Both the position numbers and the translations under genes were made by a program. From JBBRLA01 sp038231615 (GTDB taxonomy: Bacteria > Myxococcota_A > Polyangia > Palsa-1104 > JAEUJZ01), in the NCBI GenBank assembly GCA_038231615.1, contig JBBRLA010000001.1, forward strand, positions 1 to 39,821: a DNA stretch of 39,821 nt. The letters are read 5' to 3'. Below the pieces are notes generated by a model. It did not search any database and was not told where the DNA came from. It saw only the letters and a program-made list of their open reading frames with translations. Positions 7,769 to 15,319 of the stretch are shown in pieces. Numbering within the stretch: position 1 is the stretch's first letter; every line of letters starts with the position of its first letter.

Positions 7769-9715
7769 ATGCGTTCTCATGCTGGCCGAAGCACCGCACG
7801 CACGCGTTCCATGGCCCTGGTGTTTCTCTCTGGATTTCTGCTGAGCTGCAACGATGCGACCATCATCGTCCCGCAGGATGGCAACCCGGACGGCGCCATG
7901 CCGGTGCCCGCCCTGGCCGGCCTGAACACCATCACCCTTTCCCCGCAGAGCGTCACGCTGACGGTCACCGGCCAGCCGACGACCCAGGCCTTCACCGCGG
8001 TGGGGCAGTTCGACGATGGGCATTCGGAGACCCTGACTGACAAGCTCGACTGGTCGGTCTCGCCGGCCTCGCTGGGGCGCTTTCCCCAGGCGGGCAGTCT
8101 CTCGGTCGGCCCCTACGGCGGCGACGGCGTGGTGGTCGCCACCTCGGGCAGCCTGACCGGCCAGGCGCAGGTCTCGGTGCGCGTCAGCCGCCAGATCAAC
8201 GAGCCCGACGCCCCAGGCGTCACCGATGGCAACTTCGGCGGCAAGCCGGACGCCGCCAACCCCGCGGTCATGTACCCCTATGATGGGGTCGTCATGCCCC
8301 CCAACCTGGGCTCGCTGGACATCCAATGGGTCAAAGGCAACCCGGCGGACACGATCTTCGAGATCACCCTACAGAACAAGGTCACCGACATCCGCGTCTT
8401 CACCGCCTGCCGGCCTCCCGCGGGCGGCGCCCCGAACGGTTGCTCCTATCCCCTGGGGCAGGACGTGTGGAGTCTTTGCGCCTACTCGAACCTGGGCAAC
8501 ACCGACCCGGTGCTGGTCACCGTGCGCAGCACCAACACCGGCACCAAGACGGTGGGCACCAGCAAGCCCATCGGGGTCAAGTTCGCCGCCGACGAACTGA
8601 AGGGCGGCATCTACTACTGGACCACGGTGGGCGGGGTCAACGGCATCAGCGGCATCTACCGCATCGACTTGCAGAACCGCAAGGTCGAACCCTTCTATAC
8701 GGAGCAAAGCGCCCCGAACGACCACCGTGGCGGCAACGCGCAAAACGGCGGTTGCGTCGGCTGCCACGCCATCACCCATGACGGGAACCGCCTGTCGCTG
8801 GTGCTGGGCGGGGCGCACATCTCGGACCTGGTGCAGCTTGACGTGGCGACGCGCAAGCCGACGCTGACCAAGATCGACACCGCCGCCGGTCACAGCAATA
8901 CCCAGCGGCAGTTCTCCAACTTCCAGAGCTACAACCCCGATGGCACCGCCTTCGTGTCGGCGCTGGCCGGCAAGCTGCGGGTGCTGCTCTCGCAGGACGG
9001 CAGCGCGCTTGTGCCGCTTATCGCCACCGGGGGCAACGCCACCCACCCTGACTGGTCGCATTCGGGGTCGCTTTTGGCCTTCACCCGCTACAGCGACCCG
9101 GTGCCGACGCCCCTGGACGGGGACGACTACGAGATCTACGAGCGGCACGGGGCCATCGGCCTGGTCGCGTGGAACGGAAAGAACGGCTTCAATGCGCCCA
9201 AGACCATCGTGGCCGAGAAGGCCGGGCAGAACAGCTACTACCCGACGGTGGCGCCGAATGACCGCCTGGTGGTCTTCAACCGCGTGTCGGCCTGCGTGAC
9301 GCAGGACGACTGCATGGCCTACGCCAATCCCAAGGCGCAGCTTTATGCCACCACCCCGGATGGCATCGGCGAGACGGCGCTGACCAACGTGAACCGCCGC
9401 GGGCCCAACGACACCAAGGACGGGCTGAGCAACTCGTGGCCCAAGTTCAGTCCCTTCTTCCACTCGACCAAGGACGGCCGGGTGCAGATGTGGGTGACGT
9501 TCTCGTCGATCCGCAACTACGGCGTGCAGCTGCCCCACAACAGCGATGATCCGAGCACCGGGGTGCCGCAGCTGTGGATGGCGGCGGTCACTGTGGGCGG
9601 CGAGCCGATGGGCGGCGACCCCAGTTCGCCGCCGTTCTGGATTCCCAACCAGAACTTGGCCACCCACAACCACATTGCCCAGTGGACCGAAGAGATCGTC
9701 CCGCTCATCCAGTAA
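7769..9715 (+). CDS. Lipoprotein with Ig-like domain, c-type heme motif and PD40 repeats
   Basis: A 648-aa predicted lipoprotein, paralogue of the gene at 396-2333. The signal peptide ends in LLSC, and AGGTGAGGAG lies upstream of the ATG. Next is a bacterial Ig-like (BIG2-type) domain at about 45-140 (ITLSPQSVTLTVTG, then a WSVSP strand). A domain opening with VMYPYDGVVMPPNL follows, then CxxCH (CVGCH, Cys329 to His333). The C-terminal half has TolB/PD40-like repeats (YNPDGTAFVS, THPDWSHSGSLLAF, YPTVAPNDRLVVF). Its paralogue lacks the Ig-like part, so the N-terminal domain appears to have been exchanged. Electron transfer or ligand sensing at the envelope is possible, but function is unknown. 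The barrel gene at 9851 follows in the same direction. Confidence 0.8.
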   Translation: MRSHAGRSTARTRSMALVFLSGFLLSCNDATIIVPQDGNPDGAMPVPALAGLNTITLSPQSVTLTVTGQPTTQAFTAVGQFDDGHSETLTDKLDWSVSPASLGRFPQAGSLSVGPYGGDGVVVATSGSLTGQAQVSVRVSRQINEPDAPGVTDGNFGGKPDAANPAVMYPYDGVVMPPNLGSLDIQWVKGNPADTIFEITLQNKVTDIRVFTACRPPAGGAPNGCSYPLGQDVWSLCAYSNLGNTDPVLVTVRSTNTGTKTVGTSKPIGVKFAADELKGGIYYWTTVGGVNGISGIYRIDLQNRKVEPFYTEQSAPNDHRGGNAQNGGCVGCHAITHDGNRLSLVLGGAHISDLVQLDVATRKPTLTKIDTAAGHSNTQRQFSNFQSYNPDGTAFVSALAGKLRVLLSQDGSALVPLIATGGNATHPDWSHSGSLLAFTRYSDPVPTPLDGDDYEIYERHGAIGLVAWNGKNGFNAPKTIVAEKAGQNSYYPTVAPNDRLVVFNRVSACVTQDDCMAYANPKAQLYATTPDGIGETALTNVNRRGPNDTKDGLSNSWPKFSPFFHSTKDGRVQMWVTFSSIRNYGVQLPHNSDDPSTGVPQLWMAAVTVGGEPMGGDPSSPPFWIPNQNLATHNHIAQWTEEIVPLIQ

Positions 9716-9850
9716 TCGAAGCCCAAAAAGCAGCCGAAGATCCAGAGCCCGCCGATCCGGGGGTCCCTTTGTGGGGATCGGCCAGGCGCTCTGGATTTCG
9801 ATCTGGGCCCGATTCGTGGTATGTCATGATGGCAACACGGGAGAATCCGG

Positions 9851-10696
9851 ATGAGACGAGCGATTCGCGTGGCACAGGCCCTCTTCCTATTCGCCCTGCT
9901 GGCCTCGAGCAGGGCGGGTGCTGATTCGCTGGTCCCGGAGGCCACTTCGGCGGATCAGAGCAAGGCTTCGCCCCTGATACCGGAGGCGCCGAAGCAGGAG
10001 CCGGTGATATCGCCCCATGCGCTGGCGTTTCGGGCGCGCTGGTTGACGACTCCCGGGTGGGCGTTGGGGCCCTACGTGCAAGAGCACACGCAGCTCAACG
10101 ATGGCTGGGGGCTGGGGCTGGAGTACATTTACTGGGCGTCGGGGTTCGACGTGGTGATCTCGCTGGAGTACGCCTCGATCAACCCGGATGACGGCAACTA
10201 CCTGGGCAAGGGCCATGCGGCGAACAGCGATACCCACTACCTGCACTTCGACGGGCTGAGCACGCTCTCGGCGGATGTGTCGCTGGTGAAGCGGTGGAAC
10301 CTGACCCCCTGGCTGGAACTGCGGCTGGGCGGGGGGCTGGGGCTGGGCGGGGTGTTTGGAAACATCTACCTCACCACCAACTCGACCTGTACCGCGGCGA
10401 ATGCCGGGGACCCGAGCAAGTGCTACCCGAGCAACACCGGGCCGCTGGACCCCAAGGACCCGAATGCGGTGACGGCGCTTCAGGCGCACCCATGTAGCGA
10501 CCCGAGCCTGGACACGGCGGCAGCGCCCTGTTACCGGAAGTATGACAGCTACCCGATGAATGTGCGGGTAGTGCCAGTCATCAACGCAGTCCTGGGGCTG
10601 CGCTTCCAAGTGCAGAAGCATGTCTACATCCACCTAGAGGGCGGTTGGCGCCTGGCCGGCTTCTTCGTCGGAGCCGGCCCAGAATACCGCTTCTAA
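9851..10696 (+). CDS. Outer-membrane beta-barrel protein
   Basis: A 281-aa protein with a Sec signal peptide (cleavage near ASSRAGA), a short charged/Pro linker, then repeated amphipathic strands rich in Gly and aromatics (GLGLEYIYWASGFDVVISLEYAS, LELRLGGGLGLGG). It ends in a C-terminal phenylalanine (GPEYRF), the usual BAM recognition end. Two Cys pairs in a central loop may form disulfides. An 8-12-strand barrel is likely; function is unknown. A good ribosome-binding site (GGGAGA) precedes the ATG. It lies 135 bases after the heme/PD40 lipoprotein gene and may be co-transcribed with it. The long inverted repeat downstream would terminate its transcript. Confidence 0.75.
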   Translation: MRRAIRVAQALFLFALLASSRAGADSLVPEATSADQSKASPLIPEAPKQEPVISPHALAFRARWLTTPGWALGPYVQEHTQLNDGWGLGLEYIYWASGFDVVISLEYASINPDDGNYLGKGHAANSDTHYLHFDGLSTLSADVSLVKRWNLTPWLELRLGGGLGLGGVFGNIYLTTNSTCTAANAGDPSKCYPSNTGPLDPKDPNAVTALQAHPCSDPSLDTAAAPCYRKYDSYPMNVRVVPVINAVLGLRFQVQKHVYIHLEGGWRLAGFFVGAGPEYRF

Positions 10697-10738
10697 CAAA
10701 GACCCATCACAGAGTCTCTAATTAGACAAAATACATTC

Positions 10739-10866
10739 TTTAAAAACCGCCTGGGCTGGGATGGATTTTGGCGCACCCCCGCAGCGACTGAGGGAGCGAC
10801 CTACTGGTCGTAACCGAAGGAACGAGGAGGTACGCCAAAAGCCGCCCAGCCCAGGCGGTTTTTAAA
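10739..10866. terminator. Long inverted repeat, bidirectional terminator or MITE-like element
   Basis: Arms 10739-10760 and 10845-10866 are perfect 22-bp inverted copies. Pairing continues inward through 10762-10773 against 10833-10844 with one bulge and one mismatch. The loop of about 59 bases carries a further perfect small hairpin at 10797-10810 (CGACC/GGTCG). A GC-rich stem flanked by T-runs on both strands fits a terminator for the two converging genes. The stop codon of the minus-strand gene lies in the right arm. The size and the structured loop are larger than an ordinary terminator needs, so a repeated mobile element is an alternative. Confidence 0.8.
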
Positions 10867-13039
10867 GGGGGACGAGTTTGACTGCTTGCCCCTCGCGCAA
10901 GGCGGCCAGATTGGTGACGATGACCTCGTCGCCGCTCGAGAGGCCCGCCACCAGGGCGTTGGCCCCGTCGTGGTCTACCACCGACACCTTGCGCCGGGCG
11001 GCCTTGCCCTGAGACAGGACGTACACCGTGTCCCCCTCGGTGATCGCCGAACTGGGTAGCTCGACCACGTCATTGAGCTGCCCTTTGATCAGCCGAAGCT
11101 CGTCCCCGGGCTTCACCGCGGCGTCGCTGGATAGCTCAAAGGCGACCACCGATTCGGGGCCGCTGTGGGTCACTGACACCACCCGGGCATTCACCGGGAC
11201 GGTCGGCCCTTGCAGGGGGACCTCCTGTCCGGCCTGCATCGCACGCGCTTCCTCTGCCGGGACCTTCATCTCGGCACTGAGGTAGCGATCGGCGATCTCC
11301 AGGACCTCCGTGCCGGCGGTGATCATCTCCCCGGGACTGACCAGGACACGGGTGATCCGCCCTGACCGGGATGCCAGGATCTGGCTCTTTTTCAACCATA
11401 ACTCGGCGATGGCCAGACGCTCCTGCTTCTCGTTGACCTTGGCCGTCGCTTCACGCTCCTGCGTCCCTTCTTCCTTCTCCCGGGCCTGGTCGCGTCGACG
11501 CTGGTAGTAGACCAGGCGCTCGCGCAGCTCGGTGATGTCCTTTTGCAGGCGGGCCTGGTTCTGCAGCGCCGCCAGCGACATGCCTGCGCTCACCTCGGCG
11601 CCCTCGCCGATGACGCTGGCCAGAAGGCCCCCGCCCTCCATGCGCAGCATCGTCCGCTCGCCCTGCTTCACCGTTGCTGGGCTGGGCAGCTTGCGGACCA
11701 CCTGGTGGGGCTGCGCCCGCATCACCTGCACCGATACGGCCGGGTTCAGCAGACCCAGCAAGAAGTAGATCGCCACCGCCAGCACCAGCAGGATGATTGC
11801 CATGGCGATCCACTTGCCTGCGCGGCCTCCATCCTCGATCTCGTCCAGCTCCCCTTCGGTCATAGAGACCCCAGGGGCCGGCTCGGCCATCGCGGCCTTG
11901 GTCTTCTCTGTGGGAGTCTCGATCCTCGGGCCGGCGGCGACGGGCATCGCCTCCCCCCGCTCCTCTCCCGAAGAAGTGTCGATGCGCAGCGATGGGCCCT
12001 CCGCGGTCCCGGCGACGGCGGCGAGCCGGGCCTGAGCGGATCCCAGCACCGACTCGTCGGTCTCGCCGGACTGGGTGGACTCAGCCGGGGCGATCGGCGG
12101 GGCGGCGGCGGGCGGCAGGGTGACCCGGGCGACCCGGGACTCCCGTTCGGAGGATGGGCCGACGGATTCGGCGCCAGCTTCGGTAGCACGCAGCGAAGCC
12201 GAGTGCCGTTCATCCAGAACGGGGCTCAGTGGCACAGTGGGGCGCTCGCCCCCTGCGATGGTCTGCAAGAGCAGGGTCGAGCGGTCCTCCAGCGGGCGGT
12301 CCTGGGCCGTCTCGGAAGTCGCCCCCGGCACGGCGCCAGCCATGGCGGCCAGCGGCTGGCCCATCACATCGTCATCAGGCCGCTGGGGCCGTATCGATCG
12401 CGAAGCGCCAACGGCCAGGCCGATGTTGTTCTCGGGGAGGGCCGGGGCCTCGGGCTGGGCGGCCACGGCCTCGGGCTTGACCGCCAGGGGCTGAACGGCC
12501 ACGGCCTCGGGCTTGACCGCCAGGGACTGCGACACGGCCTCGGCGGTGACCTCCACCCGCTTCGGCACCACCTCCAGCTTCGGCGGTACTGCCGAGACTG
12601 GCAACGCCATCGAGTCGATCACCGCGGCGCTTCGCGCTTCGCGATCGATCACCGCGGCACTTCGCGCTTCGCGATCGATCACCGCGGCGCTTTGCGCTTC
12701 GCGATCAATCATCGCGGCGCTTCGCGCTTCACGATCGATCTCCGCGGCACTGCGCGCTTCACGATCGATCAGGCCCAGCTCGGTAAGCTTCTGGAAGTAG
12801 ATTTCCAGATCCTGCGGGGTGGGCGAGAAGCCCAACTCCTGCTCGGCGTAGCGGCACAGGTCGCCGATGCTGCGCTCTCCGTCGATGCGCTCGGCGACCC
12901 GCCACTCGAAGTCAAAGAGCCGGAGCGTGCCGCCGGTACGCGGGTCGCGCACGTCGAAGTAGGAGACCCCATCCGCGTCTTGCGCGGAGGTCACCAGCAG
13001 ATCCTGCCGGAGTCTGGCCGTAGCCGCCGTCGCCATCAT
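10862..13039 (-). CDS. PqqD-like / HlyD-like membrane fusion protein with IDREARSAA repeats
   Basis: A 725-aa single-pass membrane protein. Residues about 10-95 look like a PqqD-type winged-helix domain (FDFEWRVAERIDGERSIGDL). Six tandem decapeptides of the form IDREARSAAV follow (about 93-145), then a long disordered Pro/Ala/Glu section and a transmembrane helix (about 408-430). A periplasmic adaptor part resembles HlyD/RND membrane-fusion proteins, with lipoyl-like halves around a coiled coil (ELRERLVYYQRRRDQAREKEEG) and a beta-barrel end. Its ATG overlaps the mglA stop by four bases, so it is translationally coupled to mglBA. A role linking MglA to an envelope machine is inference. An export adaptor unrelated to motility is the alternative. 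Confidence 0.8.
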   Translation of the reverse strand: MMATAATARLRQDLLVTSAQDADGVSYFDVRDPRTGGTLRLFDFEWRVAERIDGERSIGDLCRYAEQELGFSPTPQDLEIYFQKLTELGLIDREARSAAEIDREARSAAMIDREAQSAAVIDREARSAAVIDREARSAAVIDSMALPVSAVPPKLEVVPKRVEVTAEAVSQSLAVKPEAVAVQPLAVKPEAVAAQPEAPALPENNIGLAVGASRSIRPQRPDDDVMGQPLAAMAGAVPGATSETAQDRPLEDRSTLLLQTIAGGERPTVPLSPVLDERHSASLRATEAGAESVGPSSERESRVARVTLPPAAAPPIAPAESTQSGETDESVLGSAQARLAAVAGTAEGPSLRIDTSSGEERGEAMPVAAGPRIETPTEKTKAAMAEPAPGVSMTEGELDEIEDGGRAGKWIAMAIILLVLAVAIYFLLGLLNPAVSVQVMRAQPHQVVRKLPSPATVKQGERTMLRMEGGGLLASVIGEGAEVSAGMSLAALQNQARLQKDITELRERLVYYQRRRDQAREKEEGTQEREATAKVNEKQERLAIAELWLKKSQILASRSGRITRVLVSPGEMITAGTEVLEIADRYLSAEMKVPAEEARAMQAGQEVPLQGPTVPVNARVVSVTHSGPESVVAFELSSDAAVKPGDELRLIKGQLNDVVELPSSAITEGDTVYVLSQGKAARRKVSVVDHDGANALVAGLSSGDEVIVTNLAALREGQAVKLVPL
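12617..12766. repeat. Five in-frame 30-bp tandem repeats inside the HlyD-like gene
   Basis: Five near-identical 30-bp units start at 12617, 12647, 12677, 12707 and 12737, with a partial sixth at 12767. On the coding (minus) strand each carries GCGAAGCGC and GCGCCGCGGT and encodes ten residues of the type DREARSAAVI. The same sequence parts recur in the 33-bp intergenic repeat at 17119-17217, which suggests one palindromic repeat family that entered coding DNA without breaking the frame. Confidence 0.85.
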
Positions 13040-13623
13040 CCACCCCGTTTTAGCTCGGTGAGGACCAGCTTGGCCACCGACTTCAGGGTGTCGAACACCC
13101 CGGTGCCGATGGTGGCCACGGCCTCGAATTCGGGTACCTGATTGGGATTCAGAAGCTGTCGCAGGTCCTCGACCGAGATGATGTCCCTCATGTCCCGCTT
13201 GTTATACTGGACAACGAAGGGGATGCGGTCGAGGTTGTAGCCTTGATCGGCCAGGTTGATGCGCAGGTTGTCCAGGGATTCGATGTTGGCCTCGACGCGC
13301 TCGACCTGGGAGTCGGCGACGAAGACCACCCCATCCACGCCCTTCAAGATCAGGCGCCGGCTGGCATCGTAAAAGACCTGCCCGGGCACGGTATACAGGT
13401 GAAAGCGGGTCTTGAATCCGCGGATTTCACCGAGCGAAAGCGGCAGAAAGTCGAAGAAGAGGGTGCGCTCGGTCTCGGTGGCCAGCGAGATCATCTTCCC
13501 CTTCGCCTCGGGGTTGGTCTTGTTGTAGATGTAGATCAGGTTGGTCGTCTTGCCACACAGCCCGGGGCCGTAATAGACGATCTTGCAGTTGATCTCTCGA
13601 GAGCTGTAGTTGATGAAACTCAT
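13036..13623 (-). CDS. mglA: MglA-type small Ras-like GTPase
   Basis: A 195-aa bacterial Ras-like GTPase, the same length as Myxococcus MglA, which sets front-rear polarity and drives gliding and type IV pilus motility at the leading pole. Visible motifs are the P-loop GPGLCGKTT (19-27), the switch motif TVPGQ (78-82) with threonine at 78 in place of the usual Ras aspartate (an MglA hallmark), and NKRD (141-144) for guanine recognition. The ATG overlaps the mglB stop (ATGA), and its own stop overlaps the start of the PqqD/HlyD-like gene. MglA homologues also occur in non-gliding bacteria, so motility is not proven by the gene alone. Confidence 0.96.
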   Translation of the reverse strand: MSFINYSSREINCKIVYYGPGLCGKTTNLIYIYNKTNPEAKGKMISLATETERTLFFDFLPLSLGEIRGFKTRFHLYTVPGQVFYDASRRLILKGVDGVVFVADSQVERVEANIESLDNLRINLADQGYNLDRIPFVVQYNKRDMRDIISVEDLRQLLNPNQVPEFEAVATIGTGVFDTLKSVAKLVLTELKRGG

Positions 13624-14123
13624 TCGCCAAACAGCTTGTCTATGTCTTCGTCGGTGATTTCGCCGGCCAGCGGGTTGTTGAACCCGCCCGGCTCGTGGCT
13701 GCCGCCGCCCTGCTGCTGAAGCTGGATCTTTTTGACCAGCTGCTCGAAGATACGCGCCATCTCCTCGGTGGCCTTGCGCACCCGCAGGCGGACCAGGCCC
13801 AGCGACGAGCGTGAGTCGAAGAGCACGACGAGGATCGCCCGCCGCGACACCACCGACAGGTGCACGTTCTGCTTGGTTCCCTCGTGGAACTGACCGCCGA
13901 ACTCCTCTTCCTTGAGGAGCTTGGCGATCTCACTGGTGGCGGCGACGTTGCCGGCGAATAGCGAGGAGAGCGACGTGACGTCCAGGTCCTTGGTCTGACC
14001 GGAGCGGGCGATCTCCTGGCCGTCCTTGTTGATCACCAGGATGGCCAGGGCGTTCGAGTCCCGCTGCAGGCGATCAGAGATGGTCTGAATCTGCCGCTGC
14101 TCCTCCTCGAACAACATTTCCAT
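13620..14123 (-). CDS. mglB: MglB-type Roadblock/LC7 GTPase-activating protein
   Basis: A 167-aa Roadblock/LC7-fold protein, the GAP partner that dimerises and stimulates MglA at the lagging pole in Myxococcus. It shows the roadblock pattern (RDSNALAILVINKDGQEIARSG, then NVHLSVVSRRAILVVLFDSRSSLGLVRLRV). The C-terminal tail ends in ITDEDIDKLFGE, a likely helical peptide. The start at 14123 was chosen because AGGAGAA lies about ten bases upstream; the frame is open further up but without protein-like sequence. mglB precedes mglA with a 4-base overlap, the order known from Myxococcus. Confidence 0.92.
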   Translation of the reverse strand: MEMLFEEEQRQIQTISDRLQRDSNALAILVINKDGQEIARSGQTKDLDVTSLSSLFAGNVAATSEIAKLLKEEEFGGQFHEGTKQNVHLSVVSRRAILVVLFDSRSSLGLVRLRVRKATEEMARIFEQLVKKIQLQQQGGGSHEPGGFNNPLAGEITDEDIDKLFGE

Positions 14124-14258
14124 GGTGACCGGTTCTCCTGATAGGGATCTCCAGGCTGCACCCCCCCGAAGACAATCTGCGGGATGGCGTGCGTGCGGAC
14201 GGAGCCAGATAGCCGCTAACCTGATAACAGAAAGACCTGCGGGCCGCAAGCATCAGGC
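14124..14258. promoter_or_regulatory. Intergenic region between recR and mglB
   Basis: 135 bases upstream of mglB and downstream of recR, both on the minus strand. The mglBA promoter probably lies here, but no clear -10/-35 pair stands out. Confidence 0.3.
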
Positions 14259-14888
14259 TTACATCTCCCGACGAACTTCCAGGGCACGGGTGATCGTGAC
14301 GCCATCAGCGTATTCCAGTTCGCCGCCGATGGGCAACCCCGAAGCGATGCGCGAGACCCGGAAGCCCAGGGGCTTGAGCACCCGGGCCAGGTACAGGGCG
14401 GTGGCTTCACCCTCGACGTTGGGGCTGGTGGCAACAATGATTTCATGGATTTCCCGGGGCCTGGACGAGGCCGGATCCGGTCCGGCGCTGGGTTCGCGCA
14501 GCCGGGAAAGGAGTTCCCTCAGGCGCAGATCGTCGGGGCCGATGCCCTCAAGAGGAGACAGGACGCCGTGCAGGACGTGGTAGCGACCGCGGAAGCTGCC
14601 GGTGCGCTCGATGGCCAGGAGATCGGAGGGGTGGGCCACGACGCAGAGCAGGTGGGCATCGCGCCTGGCGTCGCGGCACAGGGCGCACGGGTCCTCCTCG
14701 GTGAGGTTCATGCACACCGAGCACAGGCGGATCTTGTCCTTCACTTCGAGAAGGGCCTGGGACAGGTCCGTGACCTGCTGCGTCGGGGTGCGCAGGATGT
14801 GAAAGGCCAGGCGGGTCGCCGTCTTCTGGCCGATGCCCGGGAGCCGGCTCAGCTCCCGGATAAGTTTGTTGATTGGATCGCCAGCCAC
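14259..14888 (-). CDS. recR: Recombination mediator RecR
   Basis: A 209-aa RecR, of usual length (about 200). It shows the N-terminal helix-hairpin-helix (LSRLPGIGQKTATRLAFHIL), the four-Cys zinc finger (CSVCMNLTEEDPCALC), a Toprim domain (LLCVVAHPSDLLAIERTGSFRGRYHVL ending in EIIVATSPNVEGEATALYL) and the C-terminal SRIASGLPIGGELEYAD motif. With RecF/RecO it loads RecA on SSB-coated gaps. It follows dnaX and ybaB, the common dnaX-ybaB-recR order. Confidence 0.97.
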   Translation of the reverse strand: MAGDPINKLIRELSRLPGIGQKTATRLAFHILRTPTQQVTDLSQALLEVKDKIRLCSVCMNLTEEDPCALCRDARRDAHLLCVVAHPSDLLAIERTGSFRGRYHVLHGVLSPLEGIGPDDLRLRELLSRLREPSAGPDPASSRPREIHEIIVATSPNVEGEATALYLARVLKPLGFRVSRIASGLPIGGELEYADGVTITRALEVRREM

Positions 14889-14930
14889 GGATGAAGTGTA
14901 ACTTCCTGGTCTGATCTTGGCTTGCCCAAG

Positions 14931-14980
14931 GGCCTACCAAAGAGAGGCCTACCAAGAGGCCTACCAAGAGGCCTATTAGA
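14931..14980. repeat. Short tandem repeat at the end of ybaB
   Basis: Four copies of GGCCTACCAAGA-like 12-15-base units lie at 14931, 14946, 14958 and 14970, between ybaB and recR. The last copy covers the ybaB stop codon. It looks like a slippage repeat, and no function is evident. Confidence 0.6.
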
Positions 14981-15317
14981 GCATCCCCGCGGGGAGACCC
15001 ATGCCGGCGGCGGCGCGGCGCATCTCTTCTTCTTCCAGGGTGCGGACTTTCTGCAGGCCCTGGTTGACCGCGGCGACGATCAGGTCCTGGAGCATGGGGG
15101 CATCTTTGGGGTCGATGACCTGGGGATCGATGCGCAAGGAGACCAGTTCGCGGGCGCCGGAGACCACCACGGTGACCATGCCACCGCCGACGCTGGCCTC
15201 GACGGTCTTGGTGGAAAGCTGGGCCTGGGTCCGCATCAGCTCCTCTTGCATCCGCTGGGCCTGCTGCATGAGGGCGCCAAGGTCAGGCATTCCAGGGGGG
15301 ATCGGTAGGTCAGCCAT
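14976..15317 (-). CDS. ybaB: YbaB/EbfC nucleoid-associated protein
   Basis: A 113-aa YbaB/EbfC family DNA-binding protein, about the usual 105-110 aa. It has the helical N-terminus (LGALMQQAQRMQEELMRTQAQL), the central strands (VEASVGGGMVTVVVSGARELVSLRIDP) and the helical end (LQDLIVAAVNQGLQKV). The ATG at 15317 has GGAG five bases upstream. A GTG at 15323 overlapping the dnaX stop is an alternative. It is translationally close to dnaX and followed by recR. Confidence 0.95.
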   Translation of the reverse strand: MADLPIPPGMPDLGALMQQAQRMQEELMRTQAQLSTKTVEASVGGGMVTVVVSGARELVSLRIDPQVIDPKDAPMLQDLIVAAVNQGLQKVRTLEEEEMRRAAAGMGLPAGML

Positions 15318-15319
15318 GA

